Assembly: GCA_001643675.2 (NCBI GenBank)
Contig: LSRY02000005.1
Span: 1,900,001-1,964,000 of the forward strand
Source of the DNA: Monocercomonoides exilis
Lineage: Eukaryota; Preaxostyla; Oxymonadida; Polymastigidae
Length of the DNA: 64,000 nucleotides
Direction of reading: 5' to 3'
Shown here: one piece after another, positions 11,564 to 23,999 of the stretch
Layout of the letters: every line of letters begins with the position of its first letter
Numbering within the stretch: position 1 is the first letter of the stretch
The notes under the pieces: model-generated
Told to the model about the DNA's origin: nothing
The model's input: only the letters and a program-made list of their open reading frames with translations
The model's database searches: none
Translations under genes and position numbers: made by a program

Positions 11564-14158
11564 CTATGCTTTCTTCTTTGATCCAAAGCATCCAACTGAG
11601 CTTTCCTTCTTATTTGCCTCTTTGGTTGTCTTTGGAGCATCTGCTGACGCCCCTTTCGTTTTCCTTTCAGCCAAAAGCGTCTCAACTTCTCTATCATATC
11701 TCTCCAAATAAAACTGCTTTATCGTATTCCTCCTCGTCTTCAGCGAGGCGGTTGTCAATCCATTTTCCGGCGACCAATCCTCTGCACACAGAATAACTCC
11801 TGCAATCACCTCGTATCGCTTCACCTGCCCAGCCGACAGCGCCTTCGCCATCAGCTGCTTGAAATAGTTGAGATAAAACTGCTTCACAGCAGGTGATTGG
11901 CACAATGCTCTTTTCAGCTCTTCTGAGATGCCATTGCCTGCAACGGGGGTTGCGTAAGTAACTGATGGAGGAGAATACTGCGGAGCTGGAGACATGGAAG
12001 AATCAGAGGTTTCTGCTGGAATGCTTTCAGGAATCTCATTTGATGAAGAAGATTGAGTCTCTGTGGATACTGGAGCCACACTTTCACACACAACAACAAT
12101 CGAGTTTGCAGCAGGAGATGCTGTTGGCGAACTTTGACTGTTCGAATAGTCTGCTTCAACAGCCTTTTCTGGAGCAGAGCTTGAAGCATTGCTCTTCTCA
12201 CCAGACGATTCATATGACGAAGCAGGCGAAGCGCTTTCAGAAGGTGTCTTTGCTGGTGATGCAACAGGAGTCACAGAATTTGAATAGCCTCCTTTTTTCA
12301 TCACCCACCACTCCTTCACGCCCGGCCACTTGTCGCTGCCTGTCTCCTTCGCATTGCTTTCATCCAAAAGCGCCTCCCACTTCGGACACACAAACGCCAC
12401 AAGAAATTCCATCCCAATCGGTGGAGCGATCACCCATGCAGCCACATACTTCGCCAGATTCCGCTTGGCATCTCCGTTGATTGAGACAGAATCGTACATC
12501 CTCTCCAGCACATCAACACTCACAAACTCACCCCGTGCCATTTTGCACATGTTGTTTCTTCTGTCAATAATCCTCAGCGATTCGATTGGCTCGCCTGGCT
12601 CTCTTTCTTTTTCTCCTTCTTTCACTTTGCCGTCTTTGCCTTTCTTCAGCGGCCCCAGTTTTGTGTACGGTCCAGGAACCCACTCGCCAACATCACCTGT
12701 TCTGTAGAAGCCATCTTCCAAAAACACCTTTTTTGTAGCTTCGTCGTCTTTGTAGTATCCCTTGAACACATTCGGTCCTCGGCACAAGATCTCCCCCCTT
12801 GGATGCGGGGTGTCTGTTGTCAAATAGCCCATCTCTGGGATTGACTCCAGACGCACTTCAACATACGAGAACGGAATCCCAACTTCGCCAAAATGGGTGC
12901 CGGAAACATGCGGGCCAGTAATTCCGCAGCTGGTCTCTGTCTGCCCATATCCTTCTCCAAACGGCACAGCAAGAACAACATGAAGAAATTCTGCTATTTC
13001 TGGTTTGAGTGCAGCTGCTCCGCTGATGACAATCTTAACTTGCCCACCGACGACATCGCGAACGCTCTTGAATATCTTGTCTGCCCATGTGTCGCATTTG
13101 ATGCGCCTTTCATACGGAAGCTTTCTCTTCCAGTCGTATGCATACCAAAACATTTTCTTCTTGATCCAGGCAAGCTTGTTAATGTTATTTGTGATTGCTT
13201 CGTACATCTTTGTCAGCGAACGGGGAACTCCAGTTAAAGTGTTTGGACGAAATACTTTCATATCAGACACGAGTTGAGTCATTTCTCCATGAAAGTATCC
13301 AACACAAGCACCTTTTTCCAAATGTGCATATTCAATTGTTCTATCAAAAACGTGAGCCAACGGAAGGTAAGAAAGCAATTTTCCTTTTTCAAAATCTGGA
13401 GCAACTTTTGATCCCATCATCATATATCCTGAGCAAATATTTTCGTTTGAAAGAACAACGCCTTTTGGATCTCCAGATGTTCCAGAAGTGTAAACAATTG
13501 TATATATATCTTCTGAAAATATTTCTGCATCTTCAAAGCGATGTTCCTTCCCAGTTTCTATGATTTGTGAAAATAAATAGTCCATATCATCAAATTTTTT
13601 TCCAAAAGTCGTCTGATTGTCTATTCCAATTATTGTTTTAACTAATGGAATTTTTCCGGTTGCCCGCAATTCTGCAGCCATTTGTACGTGTTCCGCATCA
13701 ACGAAAAGTGCAGTACAGTCGGAATGATTGATAAGATGTGTATCAATCTCTTTTCCATATGAATCATAAATTGGCACAGATACAAAACCTTGAACTGCAC
13801 ATGCCATATCAAATATCAACCATTCTGGACAGTTTTTGGATAGAATGCCAATGTGATCTCCTTTGTTCAATCCAATGTGCCTCAGTCCACTTGCTAAGTT
13901 ATTTACAGATGTTTCAAAATCAGAAAACTTTGAATAAACATATTCCCCCCAGCTTCCATCGGGAAGTTTTTTGCGAAATGCAAGCGCGTTGTTTTTTGGA
14001 TAAGTCTTGCACCAAATCCTAAAGCGATTCTTCATTGTTTCTCCATGAGGATCAAAAAACGGAATGTCCCTTCCAAAGTTTTCGACTTTGTGAATTTCTC
14101 CTCCTTTTTCATACGTTAAGGTGCCTACGCTGGATGAAGATTTTTCTGCTTCCATCAA
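11564..14158 (-). CDS. Long-chain acyl-CoA synthetase (AMP-forming)
   Basis: A single uninterrupted frame of 864 residues. It should activate long-chain fatty acids to acyl-CoA with ATP. The ANL superfamily motifs are present in order: P-loop YTSGTSGDPKG (residues 223-233), GYGQTET (403-409), YRTGDVGEW (about 485) and the hinge region DRRNNMCKMARGEF followed by VSVDVLE. The N-terminal section with GILSKNCPEWLIFDMAC and VSVPIYDSYG is typical of ACSL proteins of protists, plants and yeast. The hinge is usually DRKKDLVK, so RRNNMCK is a variant. Two insertions are unusual: a Lys/Glu/Pro-rich loop just before the hinge and about 120 Ser/Pro-rich residues in the C-terminal domain (about 630-750). 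The stop is TAG. No signal peptide or clear membrane segment was seen. No intron is needed, unlike most neighbours. Confidence 0.9.
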   Translation of the reverse strand: MMEAEKSSSSVGTLTYEKGGEIHKVENFGRDIPFFDPHGETMKNRFRIWCKTYPKNNALAFRKKLPDGSWGEYVYSKFSDFETSVNNLASGLRHIGLNKGDHIGILSKNCPEWLIFDMACAVQGFVSVPIYDSYGKEIDTHLINHSDCTALFVDAEHVQMAAELRATGKIPLVKTIIGIDNQTTFGKKFDDMDYLFSQIIETGKEHRFEDAEIFSEDIYTIVYTSGTSGDPKGVVLSNENICSGYMMMGSKVAPDFEKGKLLSYLPLAHVFDRTIEYAHLEKGACVGYFHGEMTQLVSDMKVFRPNTLTGVPRSLTKMYEAITNNINKLAWIKKKMFWYAYDWKRKLPYERRIKCDTWADKIFKSVRDVVGGQVKIVISGAAALKPEIAEFLHVVLAVPFGEGYGQTETSCGITGPHVSGTHFGEVGIPFSYVEVRLESIPEMGYLTTDTPHPRGEILCRGPNVFKGYYKDDEATKKVFLEDGFYRTGDVGEWVPGPYTKLGPLKKGKDGKVKEGEKEREPGEPIESLRIIDRRNNMCKMARGEFVSVDVLERMYDSVSINGDAKRNLAKYVAAWVIAPPIGMEFLVAFVCPKWEALLDESNAKETGSDKWPGVKEWWVMKKGGYSNSVTPVASPAKTPSESASPASSYESSGEKSNASSSAPEKAVEADYSNSQSSPTASPAANSIVVVCESVAPVSTETQSSSSNEIPESIPAETSDSSMSPAPQYSPPSVTYATPVAGNGISEELKRALCQSPAVKQFYLNYFKQLMAKALSAGQVKRYEVIAGVILCAEDWSPENGLTTASLKTRRNTIKQFYLERYDREVETLLAERKTKGASADAPKTTKEANKKESSVGCFGSKKKA

Positions 14159-14668
14159 AATTTTTTTGCACCCTTTTTAATTTTTTCATGGATTACTCAA
14201 TATTTTCTTATTCTTTTTTATTCTCCAAATACACAATTAATACCAAATAAAACATCAAGAATAAAAATGAGAAATGATTGATTTAGGCAAAACGTGGTAT
14301 TCAGAATAATTATATATTTGCAATTAATTCAGAAAGATTTAAAGTCAGTAATCAACAAAATGCAAACACAAAAAAAATGAAAAGAACTTCATTTAACAAA
14401 AGAACCAATAAAAATAAAAAAATAAAAAAATAAATGAAAAAGCAATCTTGTAACAGTATAAAGCAAAAAAAAACACATATACACTCACTTAGCAATATTT
14501 AATCATAAATATTTTTTAAGGTGTTGGTTATGTTAACTTTGAAGCTCAATCACAAAACCGATCGATTTTTTTTTTTCTTTTCAAATCAATTGTTATCTTA
14601 TGGGAAAAAAAAGAAGATGGAAGGATCAAAGAATCGTTTGATGAATAGAATAAAGGAATTATTTTTTT
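14159..14668. other. Spacer between two minus-strand genes
   Basis: 510 bp of AT-rich DNA holding the presumed promoter of the acyl-CoA synthetase gene and the 3' end of the PHD-finger gene. No gene, RNA or clear motif was seen. Confidence 0.6.
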
Positions 14669-17261
14669 TCAAGCACTGTGAAGCTGAGAAGAAGAGGAGG
14701 AGGAGGAAGAGGAGGAGGAAGAGGAAGAGGAAGTAGATGACAAAGAAGAAGCAAATCCCGAATGAGAAGGAGATTGGTTTTGGTTATCTTTGCTCTGGGG
14801 AGAGAAAGAAGAAGATAGAGAAGAAGGAGAAGAAGATGAAGAAGATAGAGAAGAAGAGCGATTGAGCGGTGTGTTGGCGTTCTGAGTGATGTGGAATGGA
14901 TGTGGTGAAGAAAATGTGTGTGAAAGAGAAGAAGGAGATGATGACGATGAAGATGAATGTGAAGAAGGAGGAGAAGGAGAAGAAGAATGAGAAGAAGAAG
15001 GCAATGAAGGGGAAGATAACGAAGAAGAAGAAGAAGAAGAAGGAAGTGCAAGTGATTGAGAGATAGGAGCAAATGGTTGAATGTTTGCAGAAGGAAGAGG
15101 AAGAGAAAGGTGAAGCGGAAGCGGAAGAGGAAGAGGAAGAGGAAAAGAAGGTTTTAGGTTCTGTTGCTGTGTGAGGGCGAGTGAATTACCTGTGTTGAGG
15201 GCAAATTGTGTTTGAGTGAATGAAATGTTGGATGAGGAAGAGGAAGAAGAGGAAGAGGAAGAAGAAGAATTTGAAGAATCGACTGGCCGAAATGGAAGCT
15301 GAGGAGGAAAAGAAGAAGAAGAAGAAGAAGATGATGATGATGATGATGAAGCAAATGGGTGTGAAGTGATTGAAGGTATAAGCAAAGAAGGATCAGTTGA
15401 AACAAGAGAAGAAGAAGAGGAGGAAGAGGAAGAAGAAGGAAACGGACGAGAAGGAGAAGGAGAAGAAGAAGATGCAGAAGAAGAAGAAGAAGAAACAGAA
15501 GCTGAGAGGAAAGCAGAAACAGAAGAAGGGTTTGCAGAGGGAAGGGTATTTGTCCAAGGGCTGATTGCACTGGAAGGAGAAGGAAGGAGACGCTGGGAAG
15601 GAATAGAGAGCATGTGAGGATAAGGGAGAGAGGGAAAAGAAGGAGGAGAGGAGGAAGAAGAGGAGGAAGGAGAGGAGGAAGGAGAGGAAGAAGAAGAAGA
15701 TAGTTTGTGAGGTGTGGATGTGGCATTAATAGCAGGAAGTGAATGAAAACCACTAGAAAGTGCAGAAGAAGAAGAAGATAAAGAAGAAGAAGAAGATGAT
15801 GATGATGAAGAAGAAGAAATATCATTTGCCTGTGAAGAAAGCTGCAAGCTGTGAGTATTGCGAATGGAAGGGGAGTAAGTGACACCAGGAAAAGGAGGGA
15901 CAGAAGAAGAAATAGGAAAATGCATTGCTAATGGCTCTGAAAGAGGCTTTTCATCAGAAGAACGCTTGGGAATGTAGATGACTTCAGATGGTTGTTTGGA
16001 TGAGTGAGAGGAAGAGGATGAGGTTGAAGAGGATGTGGTGGATGTGGAAGAAAGAGAAGAAAGGGAATAAGGGGAAGAGAGGGAAGAGAGGGAAGAGTTG
16101 AGAGAGGGAAGGAGCGAGGGAAGTGACAATACTAATGTGAAAAGACAAATGGAAATTAAAAGAAAAGAAAAAAGATGAAAATTTTTTTCAGAATTTGTAA
16201 GGTTTTATTCATAAATAAAAATAAATAAATAATTGTCATTATAAAACAGAAAATAAAAGAGAAAACAAAAAAACACACATTTTCCGCTTTCTATTTTATC
16301 TTTTCCTTCTCTCTGCATCTGAGCCAGCTCCATCGCAGCAGACAGCGTCTGTACAGCTGTGTGTGTTGGCGCATGTGAAAGTGGCATGTGAGAAGAAGAA
16401 GAAGGAGAAGGAGAAGGAGAAATGGAAGAAGAAGAGGAGGAGGAAGAGGAAGAAGAAAGAGAAGTCAAAAAATCTCCTTTCCCTCTCTTCTCCTCTTCTC
16501 CATTATTATTTTCTACCCCAACATCTTCTCCTTCTCCTTCTCCTTCTCCCTCTCCCTCTCCTTCTCCCTCACCTCCTCCTTCTTCTTCTTCTCCAATCCC
16601 ATCCTTCACATTCGCCTCCTTCAGCAGCATAATCATTGCCACCGGGTCGATCGACAAGTCATTCTTCTTCTGTGCATTCTGCAGTGCCTGTATGAGAGCT
16701 CGTGGCTTCCTTCCTTTCTTCTTCTTCGTCTTCTGCCAGATATTCATCAGATAGTTGATTGTGTTCACTTGTGGCGTGTATGTGGATGAAGGAGCAGAAG
16801 ATGTGTCAGAAATGGAGGAGGAGGAAGAGAAGGAAGAGAAGAAGGTTGTGTGGTTATTTGATGGAGTGGATAAGGGTGTTTGAAGCAAAGATGAAGAAGA
16901 AGGAAAAGAAGAAGACATGTTTTCTGATTTAAAGTCAGCAGTTGCAGAGCCAATTTCCTTTGGCAGTGAAAACATTGGATTGTTCATGGAATCCATTCCG
17001 AAAGAAGGATATGGCAAGAAAGAAGAAGCAACAGAAGAAGAAGAAGAAGAAGTTGAAGAAGAAGAAGGATTAGAAGAAGAAGATGGATGCATCTGAATAG
17101 CACTTGGTGAAAAGCCCAGCTGTTTCTCCATCCATGCAATGTCCCTTGGAACAAATGGACTTCCTTTCTCTTCTTTCTCTCCTGCGTTGCTTTTCTCTTT
17201 GTTTTTTATCCAATTCGCCCCTTTTTCCACTGACATCAACGTGGAGAGGAGGAAATCTGAA

Positions 17262-17293
<32 letters not shown>

Positions 17294-20200
17294 AGATGGC
17301 TGAGAAAAAGAAGAAGCAGCAGGAGGAGGAGGAGTTACAGGAAGAGGCGTGGTGTGTTTGTGATGTTTCGTCTTCGAACCCTTCGGCCTTCCTCTTTTCC
17401 TCTTTCCTGCCTTCTCCTCTGCCCCCAGCATCTGCCCAAGCTCTCCAATCACACCAGAAACAGAGTTAGAAGCAGAAAGAGAAGGAGAAGGAGAAGTTGT
17501 GGTCGTATTCAAAATTCCTTGTCCTTGGCTGGCACTTCGAGATCTGCGTGCTCCTCTGCTTTTGTATGCACGTGGCTTCACCAGCGCATCAAACATGTGT
17601 TCTCTGCTGTTCTTGTGCTTCAATCGCTTTGCAGCATCACTGCTTCCGCTAATACTTCCACTCCCATTTCCATTTGCTCCTTCTCCTTCTCCTTCTTTCT
17701 CTCCTTCTTTCCCTTCCTCTCCTTCTTCTCCCTCTCCCTCTCCTTCTGCTTCGCTCTCTCTGCTGTTCTGATTGAAAATCCCACTCAGCGTCGACGTGAA
17801 AAACAGGTCTTGATTCGCATTGATCGCCTTTTCTGACAGTTTTCTCTGTCTTTTTGTGGTTAAAAGAGGCTCTTTGGGGAAATGGCTGTACCGATCACGC
17901 TGGCTGTGCTTGTGTCTGCCAATGTGCTTGGGAGATGGATCAGATGAGGAGGAGGAGGAGGAGGAAGAAGAAGAAGAAGATGTGGTGTTTTCTGAGGTTT
18001 TTCCTTGTACTTGTTCTTGTTCTGTCTTCACTTCTCCTTCTAAAGAGCCAAGTTCGTTCTTGATGTTTGCTTCTCCTTCAGCTCCTTCATCTTTCCCTGA
18101 ATTCTTTTTCTCTTTCTCTTCTTCCTTCATATTCACTCCTCCTTCGTTCTCCCCTTCTCCCTTCTTCCCTCCTCCGTTTTTCTCCTCCTTCGCTCTGATC
18201 TTCTTCAGCAGCATCTTCTTCTTCATTTCTGCCTCTTCCTTCACCTTTCTCAGCACCTCCAACCGCATCAGCTTCAGCCTTTCTTCCAAAGTTAACTCTC
18301 TTCCTCCCTTCGCCCGCGCCTTCTTCTTCTTCTTCTTCTTCTTCTTGTAGCTCTTCTTCAAATGCACTATATGCTTCGGTTTAACACTTGCTCCTCTTTC
18401 TCCTTCTTTTCCATTGTTTTTCTGTTTCTTTGTGTGGTTTTTGGGTTTTTCTGTGTCTTCTTCATTGTCTTCCTCTGATTCTTCTTCCCCATCATTAGCA
18501 TCTTTATCATCATTGTTAACCTCTTCTTCCTCTTCTTCTTCCTCATCCTCTTCCCCTTCTCCTTCTTCCTCCTCTTCTTCTTCTGACATTTTTCTCTTCA
18601 ACGACCTCCTCTTCCTCCTCTTTCCTCTGCTGAGCACACTTTCGCTCCTGCTGTGTTCTGGAACTGGAGATAAAGGTTCTCTTCTTGCCCTCTCTCTCCT
18701 CTTCGCCTTGCCATCCTTGTTTTCCCTCCTCCTCCTCTTCAGCATCTGCACGATGGCAAGCATTTCTTCCTCTTTGCGCTTCTTTCGCTCGGCTTCGCTT
18801 TCTTCTTCGATGGAGTCTTTTGCATTCTCTTCTGACATTTTAGTCTTGCTGTTGATGTCTTTTGGAGTGTGTTCTTTGAGTTGTGAATTGTCTTTTGTTT
18901 CTTCTTTTTCTTCTTCTCTTTCTTCTCCTTCTGTTTTCGCTTTCACTTTTTTCTCATCTTCTTCTTGTTTTTCTTGCTCTTCTGCTTTTAAATGTGAAAA
19001 TTCTGTTTTATTGTCTGCTTCTTCAAACACTTTGCTTTCAGAATTTGAAAGTTTCAATTCATTTTCTTCTGCTTTCTCCATAACATTCAACGATGTTGAT
19101 GAGTCTTTTATCTCGCTTAAATGTTTTCTTCCTCTTCCTCCTTTCCTTCCTCCTCGCTTTGTTTTGCCTTGCTTGGCATTGACAGTTGTTTCGACTTCAT
19201 TTTCTTTCTCCTTCTCTTTCTCCTTCTCCTTCTCCTTCTCCTTCTCCTTCTCTTCTTTCTTCTCTTCTTTCTTTTCTTCATCATCATTTGTACTTTTCAT
19301 CTCTTGTTTTTGTTCAAGTTTATCTTCACTTCCTGTTTCACCTTGTTTTTCCTCTTTTTCATCCTCTTTTCTCTCTTCTGTTTCTTCTTCTTCCTCTTCT
19401 TCCTCTTCTTCTTCCTCTTCTTCTTGTGTATTCTCTTCACTACTCAAAAATGACAAGTCTATTTGTGAGTCATCATCCTCATCTTTTCTGCTTTCCATTG
19501 GTTCTTCAATCTCCTTCTCTTTTTCTTTCTCTTTCTCTTTCTCTTTCTCCTTCTCCCTTTCTTTCTCCTTCTCCGCTTTGCTTTTCTTCTTCGTCTCCTT
19601 CTTCCCTTCTCTCTTCATCTTACCAATTTTCTCTTTGTTCTCTTTGTTCTCTTTATCCTCTTTATTCTGCTTCTTCTTCTGTTCTTCCCTCATTTTTATC
19701 CTCTCCGACACTCTTGTCGGCTGCAATGGCTTCATTCCATAGCCAAAACGAACAGGTTTGGTATTGCTGAATGTGTTGTCTGCTTCATTGCTATTGTTCA
19801 GATGAATAGAAGAAGAGGAGGAAGAAGAAGAAGAGGAAGAAAGAGGATGAAGAGAAGGTGATTTTGATCTTGAACGTGATTGAGATCGTGAATGAGATTG
19901 TGACAGTGATGAAGTTGATGCATCTTCGCTGATTGTTTCTTCGTCACTCTCATCTTCATCTTCTGCTTCTGTTTCTTCTCTTTCTCTTTCTCTTTCTCTT
20001 CTCTCTTTCTTTTCTCCTTCTTTGCTTTCTTTGCTTTCTTCTCCTTCTCCTTCTCCTTCTCCTTCTTCTCCTTCTTCTTTCACATCTGCTTTCTCCATAT
20101 CCTCTTCATCTCCTTTCTCCTCCTTCCCTTCCTTCCCTTCTGTCAATGAATTCTTCTTTGCATTTGCCATTTTCTTTCCATTCTTCTTTGAGCTCTTTCT

Positions 20201-22782
20201 TAAATCCATCTCTTCATACCCTCCTTTTCCTGCTTGTGTTCCAATCTTCTTTTGACTTCCTCCTTTCTTCCTCGTCTTCGATGCTCCCTTTCCATTCAGA
20301 TTTGTCAACGAAATAGTCAGTTCTGCTTCATCTTTTTCTTCCTCTCTTTCTCCTCCTTCTCCTTCTTCTTCTTTCTGTCTTTTGTTCTTCTTCTTCTTCT
20401 TCCCCACATGATGATAACTCATCTGCTTTCTTTTTGTTGTCTTTCTTTTCGAAGTTTTGTCTTCCTTCACATCATCAAGTGCAAAGAGCATCGCATACAC
20501 CTCTTTGGAAGCAGCTTTGCCTATCACAGATCTTCTGCCTGAATGTAATGAAGAAGAAGAGGAAGAAGAAGAGGAAAAAGGAGGAGGAGAGGAAGAAGAA
20601 GCTGTTGAATATCTCACCATCGCCTCATCATCTTCTTCTTCTGCTGGAACAACACCCACTTTCATTCCCTTCTGTTCTGTGTGCGTTTTCTTTGCCTTTT
20701 CTGGCTTCATTTCAGAAAGCTCATCAAAATCAATCGAATCATCATCTTCTTTATCTTCTTCTTTATCTTCTTCTTCGTCGTCGTCAAACAGACTCGAATC
20801 TTCGCTGATTTCTTCATCAACTTTATCAGCATTGGTGTTGCTTCTTTCCTCTTTCTTTGGAGATTCATTTGTGTCTTGTTGGAGTGACGTGAGGGTTTTT
20901 ATTGCTTCATTTGAGGAAGAAGAAGAAGAAGAAAGTAAAGTTTTTGATACGTCAGATGATGTGGAAGCATGTGTCAATACATCTGCCTCATCTTTTATTG
21001 AACTGAATTCATCTTCTGTTTCCAACCCACTTCCATTCAATGTCTGATGACTTTCACTGGATTTCCCTTTCCTTCTGTGAAAACTACTTCTACCGTTATT
21101 ATTATTATTATTATTGGTTGCTGAATATGAAAAGTTCTCTTTCAAATTTTGTGTCTTTCCTTCTTCACCAAATTCAGCTGCTGTTGCTGGCGCTGCTTCG
21201 GCTGAGGTGATTTCGCTTATCATTTTCAGCAGCTTCTCATCCACTTTCTGCAGAAGCTCATTCGAATCGATGCTAATCTCACTAATGTCCCCATCTATTG
21301 CATCGTCGTTCTCTTTGCCTTTCTCTTTCTCTTTCTCTTTGTTTCTTTCTTTTCCTCCTCCTTTTCCTCCTCCTTTATCATCATCTTTTTCTTTTTCTTT
21401 TTCTTTTTCTTTTTCCTCTTTTCTTTCGTTCTCTATTTCTTCCTTCCCTTCTCCTCTTTCTCCTTCTTCTTCTTCTTCCCTCATCTTCAACAGCATCGCT
21501 GCTTTCTCCTCTTCTCTCTTCAAAAGCGCGCTCATCTGCCTCCTTGCCTCTGACAGCATTCTCTTCTTTTCCTCCTTCAGCCGCTCTCTTTCTGCTTTCC
21601 TCTTCTCCTTCTCCTCCCTCTTCTTTTCCCGCTCTTCTTGTTTTCTCCGCTCTTTCTCTTCCCGCTTCATCCGCGTGAGGGAGGAAGAGGACGAAAACAG
21701 AGTGTAATTAATAGGGACGATCTTTCTGAGTGATAAGGCCTCTGAGGAAGATGGAGATGATGATGATGATGTAAATGTTGATATGGCATTGTATTCAAAC
21801 ACATTTTGAAAAGTATTTAAAATTGAAATTTTTTCAAAAAGATGCATGCCTCTTCTCTCTTTTCTTTTCGCTTCTTCTTCTTCGTTTGGCTCTTCATTTG
21901 ATTCTTTGCTTTGCTTATGCTGCTTGGAATTCTGCTCGTTTGCAGAGTCTGTGTTTGCGATTGTAGTCTCATGCTCTGAAATTGTGGATTCTTCAATTTT
22001 TTCATCAAATGCTAGCATTCGTGCAATTTCTATCTTTGTTGCTCTGCGTGTTCTTAATAAATGAAAAAATTAGAGAGAGAGAGAAGAAAAAAGAAAAGGA
22101 AGATAGAGATCAACAATTTCCAAAAAGAAAGATGAAAAGAAAACTCAAGTTTAGGAAGCATACCTTTTTGTTGTTTCTGCTGGTTGTGTTGGGTCGTTCC
22201 TCTGAAATAATTAATTTATGAGAATTTTTAAAATACAAAGCAACAAATTTTGTGTGCTTATACTGATTTTCTACAAAACGGACAATACCAATGGGGTAAG
22301 GTCTTTAATTCTGCTTGCCTTAACCTCACACATCTTAGATGAAACCTGTTTAAAAAAAGAATAAATTCTTGTCCAATTTCAACAATAATAATCATTAACC
22401 ATTCAAAACACTTTTCGCATTGTATCATTAGTCCTATTTCAAGATGATAATTTCAATTGATCCAAATCATAAAATGTTTACAGGAGAATATCAAATTTTG
22501 AAAAATTAAATTTGAAAAAATAGCAATTAACGAAGATTACAAAAGCAATTTCATAAAATTATATCACAAATTCATGATTTCATTATTTTCAATGATGGCT
22601 TCTCTAAAATACTTACCGTCATCCTTTCCTTGGCAGAAGCATGCTCTTCTCTCTTCCCTTGGAGTATCTTCAAAACGCGGAAATGAATTAATTTGTAGCT
22701 TCGTATTTCCATCTTCTTCAATCATTTTAATATCAGAAAATTGATCATCTTTTCGTAAACCAGTTTGTATTTCAATTTCCAT
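14669..22782 (-). CDS. Giant PHD-finger protein with AT-hook
   Basis: Exons (5' to 3') 22782-22617, 22433-22400, 22345-22264, 22201-22164, 22052-16279 and 16131-14669 join exactly in frame to 2518 residues. Introns are 183, 54, 62, 111 and 147 bp. The PHD finger is spread over exons 1-3 and has a full Cys4-His-Cys3 set: Cys48, Cys50, Cys61, Cys64, His69, Cys72, Cys88, Cys91. The Trp before the WFH motif (Trp67) suits a methyl-lysine-binding cage, so it may read H3K4me3; that is inference. A basic RTRRATKIEIARM segment follows. The rest is mostly alternating Lys/Glu and Ser tracts. There is an AT-hook-like RKRGRPKGSK near residue 1660 and basic patches with GRKPRALIQALQ near the end of the large exon. 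No SET, bromo or other catalytic domain was seen. Likely a nuclear chromatin protein. Long Ser/Leu frames on the other strand are its shadow. Confidence 0.8.
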
Positions 22783-22858
22783 AAAAATCTTTGAGAATTA
22801 TTTGGCTACTTTTGGGATGGAGCCATACTATAAATCATTAAATAATAAATTGATTGAA
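22783..22858. promoter_or_regulatory. Bidirectional promoter region, 76 bp
   Basis: Only 76 bp separate the start codons of the PHD-finger gene (-) and LSM4 (+), so the two 5' UTRs and promoters must overlap or be very short. The stretch is AT-rich with a TACTATAAATC sequence that could serve as a TATA-like element. No experiment supports any one motif. Confidence 0.55.
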
Positions 22859-23504
22859 ATGCTTCCTTATGCAATTTTAAAATATGCAGTAAATCATCCT
22901 GTTGTATGTATCTTTTGTTTTCTCAAGTTTTTAAGTGGTTTATAATTTTTCATTTTGTGAAATAATTGTTTTAGATGATTGAATTGAAAAATGGGGAAAC
23001 GTACAATGGAAAATTATCATCATGCGATTTTTTAATGAATGTCACACTCTCTGATGTTATATGCACATCGAAGGTTTGAAGCGATGCAAATTGCCAAATT
23101 TTTTGCATTTGTTGATTATTTTTATTTGTCTCAAGGATGCGCTTCGCTTTTGGAAAATTGAATCATGTTCAATTCGAGGAAATGTTATCAAATCTATTCG
23201 TGTGACGGATGATGTATGCTATTTTTTTAAAATTGTTTTCTTTCATGTTCAATTCATATATGATTCAGACTCTTGCACTTGCTCAAATTGACGCAGATGC
23301 AATGGGAGGTTTGTCAAATACTTTGTGATATTTTCTTTTTTCATCAACTTGTTTTTTGATATTTTTATACTTTTATTCTTTTCTTTTTTCTTTTTTTGTT
23401 CAGCTGCGGCATTTGATAGTCAGTTTGATGGATCCAGAGGAAGAGGAAGAGGAAGGGGAGGGTTCAGAGGAAGGGGAAGTGGAAGAGGAAAAAGTTCGTA
23501 TTGA
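22859..23504 (+). CDS. LSM4: U6 snRNA-associated Sm-like protein LSm4
   Basis: Five exons (22859-22903, 22975-23073, 23136-23213, 23269-23308, 23404-23504) join to 120 residues. The start [15 protein letters not shown] and the Sm1 segment [17 protein letters not shown] match the LSm4 pattern. [17 protein letters not shown] and the Sm2-type NVIKSIRV follow. The C-terminus is the expected Arg/Gly-rich tail (about residues 99-117). LSm4 is part of the LSm2-8 ring that binds the U6 3' end in the nucleus and the LSm1-7 ring that promotes mRNA decapping. Four introns of 54-95 bp in so short a gene show how dense introns are here. Length is close to that of family members with short tails. The coordinates are supported by the homology and by exact phase agreement. 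Confidence 0.92.
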
Positions 23505-23999
23505 TATTTCGCTTTTTCTTTTGATATGATTTAAAGAATAATTCAAAATGCAATTCAGTTTTCATTTCGCTTTGTTTTTTTTGCATAACACATGTTAATT
23601 ATTTGTTTTAATGTTTTAAAAAATAATAATTATTATAAATACATTCATTGTTTTTGTCATATTTATTTCCTTCAACAGCCCTCTAACCGCAAAACTATTC
23701 ACTGAATTTTTTTTTTTTCTAAGGTGAAAACCGAAATAATCAACTGTAACGTTTCAAAGTTATCAATTTCTTTTCCTTTTCGTATTTCAGATGAGGGAAA
23801 ATGCTTTTCAATCAAAAACACTTTTGAAATTCTTTTTAATAATCATCATAATGATTCATTTCCTTTATTTCGCATGAAACATAAATAAAAATGAATATTT
23901 TGAAACAAATGCGTAAAAGTTTCATGGTTTTTTTTGAAAATGAAACGATGCAGAAAAGTAGAGAAAAAGAAAGAAAAAAGAAAAGAAAGCAAACTTGAA
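23505..23999. other. Spacer after LSM4, no gene seen
   Basis: AT-rich DNA with T runs and repeated AATAAT/ATAAAT words that could include the LSM4 poly(A) site. No conserved reading frame was seen. Confidence 0.5.

Noticed and set aside
14669-16129. 486-aa Ser-rich minus-strand frame as a separate gene
   Set aside because: It lacks an ATG at its start, and a GT-AG intron in matching phase joins it to the PHD-finger gene as its last exon.
18414-19742. 442-aa plus-strand frame rich in Ser, Phe and Leu
   Set aside because: It is the exact antisense of the Glu/Lys tracts of the PHD-finger gene; it has no family features and the minus-strand frame continues far beyond it.
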